A stretch of DNA of 64,000 nt, from NCBI GenBank assembly GCA_029891345.1, contig CM057005.1, positions 59,847,760-59,911,759 of the forward strand, read 5' to 3'. The stretch is from Dryococelus australis. Its lineage: Eukaryota > Arthropoda > Insecta > Phasmatodea > Phasmatidae. The translations under genes were made by a program, and so were the position numbers. This document shows positions 1 to 11,050 of this stretch, one piece after another. Each line of letters begins with the position of its first letter. Within the stretch, counting starts at the first letter, position 1. Below the pieces are notes generated by a model that saw only the letters and a program-made list of their open reading frames with translations, made no database searches and was not told the DNA's origin.

Positions 1-231
1 TGCAATGAGTTTGTCATTGGACAATACTTTATTTGGCACGCCCTGGGTAGCTCTGCGCCAATAAATGAATACTTCGCGGTTGTGTAGTCCAAACACGCGT
101 AGTTCAGTCTGGAAGGGAGTGACTTCGCATCTATGCAGCAGCCAATGGAGAAATGATGCCAGCTCGAGTATACACAGCACTGTGGAGTTTAGCCTGATGC
201 CGAATAATAACGCGAATTTTGCAGGTCTCTA
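1..231 (+). mobile_element. hB hAT-like MITE, 5' cut by window edge
   Basis: This is the right-hand part of an hB element. It aligns along its length with copies near 3.06, 40.1 and, more distantly, 30.8 and 44.9 kb. It ends with the inverted-repeat terminus GCGAATTTTGCAGGTCTCTA. Shared internal blocks are GTCATTGGAC, GCAGCAGCCAATGGAGAAA and CTCGAGTATACACA. There is no coding capacity; short ORFs across it are chance. Confidence 0.75.
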
Positions 232-509
232 GTGATAGCAAATAAGAGAGAAGTAATAAATATTTCACAATTATATTCACTAATAAAATAATACTACGGC
301 TCCGAGATTTGATGCCACCCCCCCCCCCCCAATTCCCAGTGTTACAAGCCAATTGCATTTAACCTGACGACCACTTCACCTTATTGTCCTCAAAATTCTT
401 TTGAAAAGCATATTATTTATCCATTCGCAGTTACTTCACACTTTTCTGAAGCTCTGCAAACGTTCTACTTCCAAATTATTCCTCCGCCCCCTACAAACTC
501 AGATTAAAT

Positions 510-847
510 AACTATAGAGAATCACACCGAAGGAAAACCCCGAAATCGTGCGCACTCAGGTGTAATAATATTTTGCATGAGAACTATTTCTTACTAGGTG
601 TTACCAACACACGTGTTTTCTCACTGTTTTACACATATTTATTTATAATGTAACATTATAATTTATAAATAAAATATTGGTCAAACTTCAATTCAACGAA
701 AAAAAAATAAAGGTAATTTTATGTTAACGGCGGTATAAAACGCTTGTGATACATGGCATATTTAGAACGTAACTAAACACCCCATACATGGTGTGATTTT
801 TCGAAGGATTGATTCAAAATGTGTGAAGAAATTGCGAATAGACTATA
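510..847 (-). mobile_element. F-family repeat, reverse orientation
   Basis: The reverse complement matches the complete F copy at 58.83 kb: a GCGAATAGACTATA terminus, then a block with ATCAC near CATG, a GTGATACATGGCAT-type block, and GAGAACTATTTCTTA followed by TTTTGCATGAGAAC. The left boundary is approximate. Before it, 232-509 holds a C-run (317-330) and no recognisable gene. Confidence 0.6.
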
Positions 848-1004
848 TACAGGTAATATAGCATGGGCCAGAATATAATGTCACCACTTAGAAAGATTTG
901 AGGTTAGTGATTTGGAGAGTCGCTGTATTTCAGAATGATATTGAACGTCTGCAGGAGTAGTGTACATTGCCTCAGTTGCAGTTTTATAAAGCATAATATA
1001 TTGG

Positions 1005-1264
1005 TAGGGATAGGAATTTTTCGCGAGTTCAACTAAAGTTGACTTTGAAATTGGATTGCAGTTTATTAGACACGCCCTGGACTACTCTGAGCAAATAACA
1101 GACGTGCAAGGAATCAAGTAGCGAGTGCCATACTGCCAGGTGTGAAGTAACACTGGCTACTCCGTGGGGCAGCAGCCAATGAACAGACATCTGAGCTCGA
1201 GTATATACATGACTGTGGAGTATAGCCTACAGGTCATTGAACTCGCGAATTTTTCCTATCCCTA
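1005..1264 (+). mobile_element. hA hAT-like MITE
   Basis: The element starts TAGGGATAGGAATTTTTCGC and ends with the inverted counterpart GCGAATTTTTCCTATCCCTA. Internal blocks (GACACGCCCTGG, GCAGCAGCCAATG, CTCGAGTATA) are shared with the other hA and hB copies. The flanking 8-mers are TATATTGG and TGTATAGG, so the target duplication has decayed. It is non-coding. Confidence 0.75.
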
Positions 1265-1520
1265 TGTATAGGTTTATAAATTTTTGCTTCAGGACAAGAA
1301 TTATGTACTGTAAAGTGCAATGAACGACATGAAAACTTAAATATCGCAAAAATGTTGCTTTTGGTACGAAGTTATATTTCTTTACTGTGAACAAAAGGAG
1401 TTCAAAGAATATTAACTTATTTGCTATAAATGAATATAATGTTGCCATAATACAAAAATGTATAAGGAAAACATTTATTAACAGCAAACCTATCTTTTTT
1501 TGGCAATCCCTTTGAATAAA

Positions 1521-1773
1521 GAGGCCACGGTGGCTGAGCGGTTAGAATGCTCGCCTCCTACCAAGTCGAACTGGGTTCAATCCCCCGGCCGGTTCAGTCC
1601 GGTTTTTCGCAATCGAGAATCGTACCAGACGATGTCGCTGGCTGGCGGGTTTTCTCGGGGATCTCCCGTTTGCCCCGCCCTTTAATTCCGGCACTGCTCC
1701 ATACTCACCTCGCTCCACCCTCATCGACTCTCAAGACCTCGATGTCAAGAGCCCGCCAAATCTCTTCACTCAC
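1521..1773 (+). mobile_element. SINE-A, tRNA-derived, perfect 13-bp target duplication
   Basis: The tRNA-like head has an A-box-like TGGCTGAGCGGTTAG and a B-box-like GGGTTCAATCC. The body carries the family block GGGATCTCCCGTTTGCCCC and ends near CTCAAGACCTCGATGTCAAG. The direct repeat CCCTTTGAATAAA flanks it on both sides (1508-1520 and 1774-1786). That marks LINE-type retroposition and suggests a fairly recent insertion. It is not a functional tRNA: the acceptor stem is missing. Confidence 0.85.
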
Positions 1774-1889
1774 CCCTTTGAATAAAAGCAATTTTGTGTT
1801 ACTGTAAACAAAACAGCCTCAAAGAAATGGGTTTCTTTGCAGTACAGACAACTTTGTAAAGAGTTTAACTGGACGCGAGCCATGCAGTC

Positions 1890-2038
1890 ACAGAATGGAG
1901 AAGTATTAAACGCAGCGGGACCACGAAGTACTTAAGAATATATTCAAGATCGAAGCAGCCGCTTACATCGGGAAGTCCAGTTGCACACGCCTACAAAATG
2001 GCGTCACTGTCCATCCACATGTCAGAATGCCGTTTGCC
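1890..2038 (-). repeat. G repeat, reverse copy
   Basis: The reverse complement of this ~150-bp segment aligns with 6480-6625, sharing AGGCGTGTGCAACTGGACTT, GCTGCTTCGAT, CGTGGTCCC and CTGCGTTTAATACT. Nothing identifies it as coding. The two copies may be parts of an unclassified transposon or a duplicated host sequence. Confidence 0.6.
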
Positions 2039-3056
2039 AATCAGCAGAGACAAAGAAATAAATTAAATCATTTACAAATGTAAGCTAACATATTTTATTT
2101 CAACGTTAAAATAAGGAAATACTTTCCCCTTCATCGTTACCCAATTTTACTGTGCGCATCCAAGTCCATCAAAATATATGCAATGTGTGGGTAGCGACAT
2201 TTTTCACAGATTGATTTCGAAAGTACTAATTTTACCGTGAACAGTCTATGCATACGTGTGTACGCTCCCAGTATCCAAGTTTAACATACTTAACACCAAC
2301 TCATGTTTTTCAGCAAGTAATTTTTCCGTGACAGGAAACCTTCGTTAGTATTCCCAACTGATGCTTCGATGGTAGAGTTCACTCCCTCCGTCAAGAGCCT
2401 GAAAGTTTCGTCTACGGCAAACTTCTTCAAAGTGAGACAAGTTTGAAGTCGCATACTTTTGGATTCCTCCCCCCCCCCCCTTCCCCTCATTCATCTTTTC
2501 CGCCCACGCCCCGCCTCACTCAAATAGCAGAATGAAGTTGGGTGCTCCTCTATCGTAATTAATTGGTTCTTGAAGGCTTGATCAACGTCAACGCTGCATA
2601 CACCTTCCCTCCTTCTCATGCAGCGGGCGGGACCCCCAGTGATGTGGTTAAGGAGAGAGAGAAACTCCGCACCAACGCAGATCTGCCCCGCACAAAAGCG
2701 AAGCACTTCTGCTAGCTCGCAAGCGTCGCGAGCACCCTTGCTTTATTTATTTTCGTCTTTAATGAGTCTCTTCCAAGACTTGAGGGCTTCCGCTCCCTTC
2801 GGTGTATCACTGGCTCGGCATCATTACTCGACGTTTCTCCTTCACTGCGTTGAAGAGGGGTCGTTTCCATCCTCTCGTTTTGTGTTCCAGACGCATGCCC
2901 GATAACGATGTGTAAACACTGTTCACAACTTTTTCCCCTCGCGCTTTGCTGAACTAACTTTTGAACGGAAACGATAAAAACTTCATATCATCTTAACCTT
3001 ATTCCTGTAACAGCTTTTGCAAAAAAACATTACAATAAAAATAACATGGTGTTAGA
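2039..3056. other. No recognisable gene
   Basis: I see no gene or repeat family here beyond a C-run at 2470-2480. The overlapping 60-95 aa open frames at 2290-2905 show no domain and no splice context that I can support. Confidence 0.5.
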
Positions 3057-3299
3057 TAGGGACCTGCAAAATTCGCGTTTATTATTTGAGGATATGCTTA
3101 ACTTAATAACACTTTTCCTTTGCAATATGTGTGTCATTGGACCATTCTTCATTTGACACGCCCCGGGTTACTCTGCGCCAATGAATGAACACTTCACAAC
3201 TGTGTGCCCCAATCACGTGCTGTTCACTCAGAAAGGGTGTAACTTGACATTTATGCAGCAACCAATGGAGAAACTACGCCGGCTCAAGTATATATGTGT

Positions 3300-3302
<3 letters not shown>

Positions 3303-3375
<73 letters not shown>
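3303..3375. repeat. (TA)n microsatellite
   Basis: An uninterrupted TA tract directly abuts the TA-short element at 3376 and lies inside the hB copy. Confidence 0.95.
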
Positions 3376-3379
<4 letters not shown>

Positions 3380-3611
3380 CTGTTCACGGTAAAGTGAGCA
3401 CTTTTGAAAGTGCTCTCATTTGGAATGATAGTCAATAAATATATTTTATTTTATCCTTAGACGTTAACTTTGGGGTGTGGTGGAATATATGCACTGTGTT
3501 AATTACTTACCCGGCAATATTAATTTAAAAAGGTGGTTAACGGTTAAAAAATGGCTGAAAGGAAAAAGTAACTAGGGCGTCAAAAGTGTTCACTTTACTG
3601 TGAACAGCCTA
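3376..3611 (+). mobile_element. TA-short MITE
   Basis: The 236-bp element has TAGGCTGTTCACGGTAAAGT on the left and CACTTTACTGTGAACAGCCTA on the right, forming an inverted repeat of about 30 bp with GAGCACTTTTG. The interior includes TATATTTTATTTTA and AAATGGCTGAAA, shared with other TA-short copies. TA at both borders fits a Tc1/mariner-type target duplication. It has no ORF, so it is non-autonomous. Confidence 0.85.
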
Positions 3612-3668
3612 TAGTACCATGAATTTTTGTTTGATTTGAAAAAAAAACGCGAATTTCGCAGGTCCCTA

Positions 3669-3914
3669 GAAAAGATTTACGCGAAGGCTAGACTCCAATT
3701 TTGTATGGTCACGTGTCTTTACCGGGAGACAGTACCTTACCTGACTGGGCCAATCAGAATTAGGTAACTCCGACACTGGGTGTCTGTGATTCGCGGGCAG
3801 TACACCTGCAGTACGTGACAGTGAAAATCATCCAATCACGAAAGTATATTTGAGCTCTAGTTTTTGGGATTACAAGTAGTCCTGGAATCTTTTCGAGAAA
3901 AACAGGTGGCCCTA
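3669..3914 (+). mobile_element. hC hAT-like MITE, diverged
   Basis: It shares GCTAGACT, GTGTCT, CCAATCA, ACACTGGGTGTC (in diverged form) and the end ...CGAGAAAAACAGGTGGCCCTA with hC copies at 5.99 and 44.83 kb. The left end directly follows the hB terminus and is poorly conserved, so the start is approximate. Confidence 0.6.
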
Positions 3915-3931
3915 GTCATAGAGCACTGAAA

Positions 3932-4158
3932 CACTGGAGAGATTTGGACAGCTCTAAACATCAAAGTCTTGAGAGCCGACGAGGGTGAAGTGAGGCGAGT
4001 ATGGAGCAGCGCCGGAATGAAAAGGCGGGGGGGGGGGATCTCCTATAAAACCCGCCGACCAGCGGAATCGTGCATCACAATTCCCGCCGGGGAATCGAGC
4101 CCGGTTCACCCTCGGTGGGAGGCGAGTAGTCTATCCACTACACCACCACGGTCCCTAC
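3932..4158 (-). mobile_element. SINE-A, minus strand, perfect 12-bp target duplication
   Basis: This is a reverse-oriented SINE-A. The B box, read on the minus strand, is GGGCTCGATTCCCC. The body has the GGGAGATC and CTCATC-type blocks and carries a G-run at 4028-4036. The direct repeat AGAGCACTGAAA occurs at 3920-3931 and 4159-4170. Open frames through this region are artefacts of the GC-rich SINE. Confidence 0.85.
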
Positions 4159-4531
4159 AGAGCACTGAAAAAAAAATAGATGTCAAACTACCATTTATTC
4201 CGCGACCTCCAAGGGCACGCGCCAATAAAAATGGCTTTGCTGGCCAGCAAACGTCGTTCGCCAATCAGCGCCTGATAACCTATTCACTGGCCAGCAGCCT
4301 AGCCAATCGAGAACCCTTCGCGACATGTAGTAGCCAATCAGACACGAGGACCTATACCAGACCCACGCGCGGCCACTCGAAAGAACAGCCACATCAAAAG
4401 AACCACCAATCCGTTTTGTAGCCGTATACTTGTGTACTCTGTTAACGGATTGTCAAATTTACAAAAAATGTTTTTGTGTAAATATAAAAATCATATACAT
4501 CATTAGGAGTTTAGAATAACCTGTCATTTAT

Positions 4532-4731
4532 GGGGCCGCGGTGGGGTAGTGGTTAGGCAACTCGCCTTCCTCCTAGGCGAACCGGGTTCGATTCCCGGCG
4601 GGTTGCCCCCGGATTTTCTCGGGTATCTCCCGTTTACTCCGCTCCCTTCATTCCGGCGCTGCACATTACTCGTCTTTCACCCTCATCGGCTCTCAAGACC
4701 TCGATGTTAAGAGTCACCCACTTAACAAGTC
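4532..4731 (+). mobile_element. SINE-A
   Basis: The tRNA-like head has GTGGGGTAGTGGTTAGGCAA (A-box region) and GGGTTCGATTCCCGG (B box). It is followed by the SINE-A body ATCTCCCGTTTACTCCGC and CTCTCAAGACCTCGATGTTA. GTCATTT occurs just before it and again at 4730-4736, a probable short target duplication. This is the best preserved SINE-A promoter in the window. Confidence 0.85.
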
Positions 4732-5320
4732 ATTTCGAGATTCGAGATTTGCGTAACTATAAGTACAGGAAACATCTTCATTCCTCCTCTGATATTTTTT
4801 CCAGAATTCTTTACTAAGCAGTACATTGAATTTGTCCCTTTGTGAGATTCATGGATATGTATTTTCTGGATAGTTTACAGTAGTTAACACTGTGTTCACT
4901 ATTAAATCAACGTCCACGAATTGTTGTCGTTCATATGCAGTTATAGTTTTATCGGCCGGCTACCAGTATGCTCCACTGTACGTTAACGCCATAAATCTGC
5001 AGCGGTCTGGTCGTACCCCTGGTCGTCAAGGATAATAGGAACGGCGCCTGGCTCATGTTGTGGAATTATGGCCCCCCATAAATCGTCGAATCGCCGTGAA
5101 CGAGCCGGTTAAATTTATGATCTCGATCGCGCTGGACGCGTGAGAATTCTGCTACCGGTTGTGAAAACGACGGGCGGTTGGTGAATTGTGGAAGTGGCAG
5201 CCGGGTTGAAATCTGACGATGAACAATAATTCCTGCCATCACGTCAGATGCACAAAAGACTTATCCGTGAAAATGCAAGTTAGTGACTCGGGAACATAAA
5301 ACTACACGAAATTCGCGCCC

Positions 5321-5355
<35 letters not shown>

Positions 5356-5653
5356 GAAATGAGATTATCGAACTGCATAAAAATGACATTTTCAGCTCGG
5401 CGTGTAACGTTGGAATTATGGCCGGGCGCGCTTTTGTGGAAGTTGTTTTAACGTTTATAAATGCGTTCACTTTGTATTTCTCTCACTACATCAAGCGGGT
5501 AATTGTGTATCGGTAAGCCTGTAAATACGAACGTGGCGATGCTCAATATTGTGTCCGGAGATATTCTCTTTGTCCAGTGATTGACAGTGTCGACTTTATA
5601 CTGACGTTTTCTCGCATTGTGCTGAATTTTTCTAAAGTCTCGTTTCACCAAAT
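4732..5653. other. No recognisable gene; contains (GT)n
   Basis: The stretch holds a (GT)n microsatellite at about 5323-5354. Open frames over it, such as 5283-5516, read through the repeat and have no domain. Confidence 0.55.
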
Positions 5654-5882
5654 AGGGGCCTCGTTGGTGTGGTGGTTAGACTACTCGCCTCCCACCTAGG
5701 CGAACGGGTTTCGTTTCCGGGGGGGGGGGGGTCATTCCCGGATTTTCGCGTGTGGGAATCGTACCGGCGGGTTTTTTCTGGGATCTCCCGTTTCCCCCAC
5801 CCTTCCATTCCGGCGCAGCTCCATACTCACCTCGCTTCGCCCTCAAGACCTCGATGTTAAGAGCCGCCCAAATCTCTTCACA
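5654..5882 (+). mobile_element. SINE-A with internal G-run
   Basis: The head is GGGCCTCGTTGGTGTGGTGG and the B-box region reads GCGAACGGGTTTCGTTTCC. An expanded G-run lies at 5719-5731, then GGGATCTCCCGTTTCCCCCA and CCTCAAGACCTCGATGTTAA. Target duplications are not clear. Confidence 0.8.
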
Positions 5883-5987
5883 CACTCATGCTGCGAAAGA
5901 AAGATTGATTCCCTAGTGGCCGGGCTGTCGGCAAGCGTGTAAGATACTATACGCTGATTGGTGAGTAGGATAACATTCCCTGATTGG

Positions 5988-6472
5988 TAGGGACAGGTGT
6001 TTTTCACGAAAATATCTATGATCATGCTAGACTTCAATTTCCTACGGCTACAACTATCACTTCATTTGGTTATTGGCCAGGTGTCTACATGAGAATTGCA
6101 TTGTAAGGCTTTCTAGTGTCCCCCGGTTTTGTGCTTGAAAGCTTAGCAGGAGACAGCTTACAAACTAACTTATAACCTAACGTAAATTAACACACATGCC
6201 TTACCCGAGATTCGAACCCAGAGCCTCTCGCACCCCAGATCGATGGCGCACAAACCGACGTCGCAGGAGGTCGGTTCTACGTGAGAAGACGTGTTCTTAT
6301 TTGACTGTACCAATCGTAATAAAGTACTCCGATACTGAACGTCCGTGGTTCGCGGACACACACTTGAGGCACGTGACATTTAAATTCATCCAACCACGAA
6401 TGCGTATATGAACTAAAGTGTTTTGGAGTACAACTGGTCCTGAAATGTTTTCGCGAAAAACACCTGTATCTA
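5988..6472 (+). mobile_element. hC hAT-like MITE carrying a nested SINE-B
   Basis: It starts TAGGGACAGGTGTTTTTCAC and ends GCGAAAAACACCTGTATCTA, a clear inverted pair. Flanking 8-mers CTGATTGG and CTGATAGT match at 6 of 8. The interior 6281-6340 contains the uninterrupted sequence CCAATCGTAATAAAGTAC, which is the empty site for the hA insertion found in the hC copy at 44.83 kb. Confidence 0.8.
6096..6275 (-). mobile_element. SINE-B inside hC, 12-bp target duplication
   Basis: It interrupts hC between TCTACATGAGAA (6084-6095) and TCTACGTGAGAA (6276-6287), a 12-bp duplication with one difference. On the minus strand it has a tRNA-like head with the B-box CTGGGTTCGAATCTCGG, followed by GGCATGTGTGTTAA and GTTAGTTTGTAAGCTGTC. 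The same blocks occur at 44.09-44.50 kb. Confidence 0.8.
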
Positions 6473-6479
6473 CTGATAG

Positions 6480-6625
6480 TCAAACGGCAATCTGACATTT
6501 GGACGGACAGTAACACAATTGTGTAGGCGTGTGCAACTGGACTTCACAGGGTAAGCTGCTGCTTCGATTCTGAATTCCTATGTACCTCGTGGTCCCACTG
6601 CGTTTAATACTACTCGTAAATGTCG
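6480..6625 (+). repeat. G repeat, forward copy
   Basis: This is the inverted partner of 1890-2038, starting CAAACGGCAATCTGACAT and including AGGCGTGTGCAACTGGACTT. It begins only a few bases after the end of hC. Confidence 0.6.
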
Positions 6626-7576
6626 AGGTAAATTGATTTCGACGTATTTTGTGTATGGCCACGATCGGCCCCGTACTGTCACATTATCGTAATGAAACAG
6701 TCCCGTGTTTACGTTAAAAGTCGGTCAGAGGAAGTGGCCATTCACGCAAACAACGCTGGAACTAGCATGTCCGAGCCGTAGGATTCTAACGGTTCTGTCA
6801 ATAAATTCCTGGCGCGCGTCTGTCTGTATGACTGCGCCAATCTCGAGAACCACAGAACGGATTTGGATGCGGTTTTTACTATTATGATCTCCATTTATCG
6901 AAGAAGGTTTATGTGTAGGTATTAGAAATTGCCCTAATACTTATAGGAGCTGAGCATCAACGGTATTAGTGAGTCAAGTCGGGGAAAAAAGTTTGCCGTC
7001 AGCGCGCGCTCATGTAATACGCTGTCTAATACTTTAGAGATATAACAAAATCATGTACAAAAGAATTGTGTAAAATTAAATTATCTACAAAAAAGTCAGC
7101 GGTAGCGTATATCTATCTTTAATAGATAAGTAATAATAAGCGTGTTTACAATTTCAACTACGAAATAAAAATAAACGTAAAATTCACTGACTTTTCTAAC
7201 CATAAAGAACTTTATCAAAATAAATTTATTCATAGTTAAAACTGTTTAATGTAGATAAGAAATGTCATCTACATAGGATGTTGCCACTCCATCATCTGTT
7301 ACCTCCGTGTCTTATCCACGCTTATCAAGTGAAGCCGATGCCTTGACTGGTTCTTTCAACTGCGCATGCGCAGACCTATTGTTTCGTCAGCCGCCATATT
7401 ATGAATGGCAGACGTTAGATAGTAAGCAATGCAAAACATGCACCTTTTTGCCACTGCTAGCCCTGTCCTTGTCTTTCATTATCGGCTTCAATTTCGTGTC
7501 TCGGCTTCCACTCCATAGACTAATAACTCCATGATTGAACCCGGAGAAGCCCGGCCGGATCCCTAGTTGTAATACA
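6626..7576. other. No recognisable gene
   Basis: I see no supported gene or repeat. The small open frames at 6705-6887 and 7307-7534 have no recognisable domain. Confidence 0.5.
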
Positions 7577-8448
7577 TAGTTTATTCGCGGTTTTTTTCCC
7601 ACACTTTTTGAATCAAACCTTTGAAAAAAAAATCACCACACGAATGACGTTTTTTGGTTGTTTCCAAAATATGGCACGTATCACAAGTATTTTATAGGTA
7701 CTTCTGCTTACATAAGAGTAACTTATTTTTACTTAATTGAAGTTTTACTTAAATTGTATGCATGAATTAATTTTTATTTTATTTGTAATTGATACGAATT
7801 TACACAGAAAGAAAACACGTGTGTTAGTATTGCCTGGTGTAAACGGTTCACGGTAAAAATGAGCACTTTTGAAAGCCCTGTTTAAGATCTACTTGTATGC
7901 ACGTTGTCTAGTCTTCCGCCTTACGTAAAATTAACCTTGCCGTGGGCCTCATCACTTTATTCACGCATCGGTCAATTGGAACTGTGGAAATATTAGAAAA
8001 GTGAATATTTTACAAATCTGAAAATTTTTACACGTCGGTGCATTAAAAAAAACCGGAAAGCGTAAGAAATTATTTAAATGATCACAAACGGTTACCTGAC
8101 ACTTTTTAGTCGATGTTAAGATGTGAAATTATTTATCTCCATCGTTACCAACTTTACTGGACGCATGTCACTCAATGCGCCCGTTAAAATATATGCAGGC
8201 AGGAGCAGTCACTTTTTTTTAAGGTTTGGTTTCTAAAGTGCTCACTTTACCGTGAACAGCCTTTAAGAAATAGTTCTCATGCAAAATATTTTTGATGAAG
8301 TTGACGCTCACGAATGCGGTGCGCTGTCCCTTTGGTGTAATTTTATGGACTTAGTTAAGCTTTGTTTGCACGAGGCGCAGGAATAGTTTGAAAGCGGAAC
8401 TTAAGCAGTGTGTCAGAAAAGTCTGAAGTAACTGCGTATGGACTATAG
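7577..8448 (+). mobile_element. F-family repeat split by a TA-long element
   Basis: It starts near CATAGTTTATTCGCGG, continues with AATCACC, GGTTGTTTCC and TATCACAAG blocks, is broken at 7841-8261 by a TA-long copy, then resumes AGAAATAGTTCTCATGCAAA and ends TATGGACTATAG. F copies at 58.8 and 59.3 kb lack this insertion and give the empty site. Confidence 0.75.
7841..8261 (+). mobile_element. TA-long MITE nested in F
   Basis: The left terminus CGGTTCACGGTAAAAATGAG is slightly decayed; the right terminus is CTCACTTTACCGTGAACAGCC. The interior has TTAAGATCTACTTGTATGCA, CATCACTTTATTCACGCATC and GCGCCCGTTAAAATATATGC, shared with all TA-long copies. TA flanks both sides in the F context. Confidence 0.85.
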
Positions 8449-9979
8449 CAGTTCAGTGCCGCGGCTCAAGAAATCGGTTTCCTGCACGGCTAGCTCACGC
8501 ACTCTGCCTTACAATCCCTCAACTGTTAATACCAGAGAATTAATATGGGGTAGACCGATTTTATTAAATCTTATGCGCATGCCCGCACCATTCACTTTTC
8601 CTTCTCCAAAAGAAATTTTGAAAATCACACGTGGTCAGCAGTAATGCCTACTTTTTTGCTTTGGAATTTCTAAACAGAATCGCCCGTTTATATGATGAGA
8701 ATAATTTTACAGTCTATGTTTTGATTTGCATTGAAACTACATTAGAGCAAGTGTACAAACACATCAAAGCAATTAACATCAAACCCCATGCACGCTGGTT
8801 TTGATTGTTTTATTGGCAAAAATAACAATTCAAGGTTTGAACACGGAAAGTGATGGCTGCGAAACCAGACCACGCACTCTACACTATAGTCCCTGGTGAA
8901 TGCCTAATAAACGACGTAACTCACGTCATAGAAATTGACCTTGCTGGCTGCACTATGGTTTTGATCACGTGCCGCGGAGGAGGTTGTTGAATATTAGACA
9001 ATAGACTATTAGTTGCCTCACGTTTAATTGGCCAATTTCGGAATAACTTCTTTGTTTTCTTCTTGTTGCCCAATGTGTGTACTTCCACCACAGGTACAGA
9101 TTGACGTGCCACGGCATTCGCGATTTGTACAGATGTGCGGCTCAAGCCATGGTGTTTCATGCTATTTAAGTGAAGGCTTCACATAAATCAGTTTTGATAA
9201 TCACCAATCAAGACAGTGCAGTTTCGATGAGACATAAAATTATACAGCTATTTTTCCATAATTCGGTGCTGGTACTCTGTCAGTGTTTCATTACAACAAA
9301 TGATGTAATTGCGGGCAAGGAAATAATTTTTTTCGAAAGTTAACTTCAAAACAGCTGAACCGCTACTAACCTATAATTTATTAATTATTTCATTGCCTTC
9401 GCACACCTGATGTAACGCGAATCGTTAAACTAACCTATACCTTGCGTGGCGTGATATGTGGATTGTAATTAAGCCGCACTTACTCTTTGCATCTCATCTC
9501 TCTTACCCAAAACGTGAAAACCTTCGTTTCTTGATAGTTGAAGTCAACCAGTTTCGTACATATTTCAAAATTCTTGGCTCGTGAGGTAAATCCCTTCAGT
9601 CACTGGACAAGATATCGAAATAACAAGTTGTTCATCGGCGATATTGTCAATTAAGTTTAATTAATCAATTCTGAAATGTAATGTGTGTACGTTCAGAAAA
9701 TTCCACTCACAGAGGTGATAAAATAAAAGGCGTTAACGTGATAAATACCCGAATAATTCAATCATATGTTATAAACATGAGCGTAGCTTTTGGAATATGA
9801 AGAGGCTGTCGGCTAAATTTAGTTACCTAGTTTTATTTAAAACTGTAAATACGAAAATAATGATAATTTCTATTTCTACAATACAGAACTATCCTGTACT
9901 AGCTATAAACTATGTAAAATGCCTCGCAGGCCACCTACGGCAACCTTTCAAACGCTGCTTTCCCCCCCCCCCCCCTAGA
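8449..9979. other. No recognisable gene
   Basis: The stretch is AT-rich. A 79-codon minus-strand frame (8921-9160) shows no recognisable domain. A C-run lies at 9961-9975. I see no repeat family in it. Confidence 0.5.
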
Positions 9980-10580
9980 ACCGCTTAAGCGGGATTACAA
10001 CAGTTCAATATACATAGGTAGGAGTCATGTATATAATAGCACTTTCTCTTTATAACAACAGTTTAATTCGCGTTGACGAGTGATATATCTAATTGTCTTT
10101 TCAGAGATGCAATTATTTCAGTTCGTTTAAGAGTGATGCCAACACTTCAATTCACCTAGACAGGATTCATGTAAGTAAGTGCCCTCTCTGGGATGTTAAT
10201 AATAAAACTCACTTAACAGTTATTCCTATAGTACAATACTCCTAGGTAGGAGTCATGTATCTTATTCTCCTTTCTGGAATATAATAATTACAATTCGTTT
10301 AAGGGTAAAGTCAACAGTTCAATTCATCTATTTAAGTACACTTTCTGTGTTGCCGCTTTTACAATTCGCTTAAGAATGATACCAACATTTAAATTTATCT
10401 TGTTATGAATATAGTAGTTCTTTCTGAAATGCAATTATTACAATTCGCTTAAGAGTGATGACACCAGTTCAATTCATCTAAGTAGGAGTAATGTACCTTA
10501 TAGTACTTTCTTTGAATCAATTAATACATTTCGTTTAATTTTGATGCAAACAGTTAAATTCTTCTAGGTAGGACTGAAAG
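9980..10580 (+). repeat. Degenerate ~80-bp tandem array
   Basis: About eight diverged units of roughly 60-90 bp repeat in the same order: a start like ACAATTCGCTTAAGAGTGAT, then CAACAGTTCAATTCATCTA, then GGTAGGAGTCATGTATCTTA, then GTACTTTCT. Approximate unit starts are 9982, 10060, 10120, 10202, 10290, 10359, 10438 and 10522. This looks like an old satellite fragment and is non-coding. Confidence 0.75.
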
Positions 10581-10649
10581 TCTTCGTTACACCAAAGAAA
10601 CGTTTTATGTTTCTTTAATACACGTGACTATTACGTCATAACACGGGTG

Positions 10650-10800
10650 TATTCTATTCGCGGTTCTTCACAATTTTTAAATCAAATATTTAAAAAAATT
10701 ACAATATGTACGATAAGATTGGTTGTTCCCTAATAATGCCATGTTTCACAAGCGTTTCATACTCCTGTTAACACAGAATTACCTTGTTTGTGGTTAAATT
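10650..10800 (+). mobile_element. F-family repeat, 5' part only
   Basis: It contains TTCTATTCGCGGTTCTTCAC, GGTTGTTCCCTAATAATGCC and CACAAGCGTTTCATAC, the left third of F. The remainder is missing or unrecognisable. Confidence 0.6.
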
Positions 10801-10927
10801 GAAATTCTATCGTGCGACTTGCATCAAGAAATTGGACACTATCACCTAATCTTGTACGGGATCTGTCTTGTACGAGTTCAGCACGTGTCTAGCGACGCGT
10901 GAAAGTTGCTTTAGCAGAGTCGTACGT

Positions 10928-10951
10928 TTGTTGTTGTTGTTGTTGTTGTTG
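10928..10951. repeat. (TTG)n microsatellite
   Basis: A run of about eight TTG units. Confidence 0.9.
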
Positions 10952-11050
10952 CGGAGCGGTCCCCGATATTAACTGAATCATTTTTCGGAAACAGCCATTA
11001 CCGACAGCATAATTGCTTGTACTGCCGCTACTCCATGTGAGATAGTTGTA

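Larger units (their letters stand above)
3057..3668 (+). mobile_element. hB MITE split by (TA)n and a nested TA-short element
   Basis: The left half starts TAGGGACCTGCAAAATTCGC and runs through the standard hB interior to CTCAAGTATATATG. It is then interrupted by a TA microsatellite and a TA-short element. The right end resumes near 3612 and finishes GCGAATTTCGCAGGTCCCTA. The order implies hB first, then insertion and (TA)n growth in its TATA-rich part. Confidence 0.75.

Noticed and set aside
3969..4421. 150-codon plus-strand frame
   Set aside because: Its first half is the antisense of a SINE-A and the rest has no domain.
4532..4610. Possible functional tRNA gene
   Set aside because: A and B boxes are present, but no paired acceptor stem closes the fold, and the body continues as the repeated SINE-A.
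9980..10580. CRISPR-like array
   Set aside because: Units are diverged, contiguous and lack identical repeats with unique spacers; the genome is eukaryotic.
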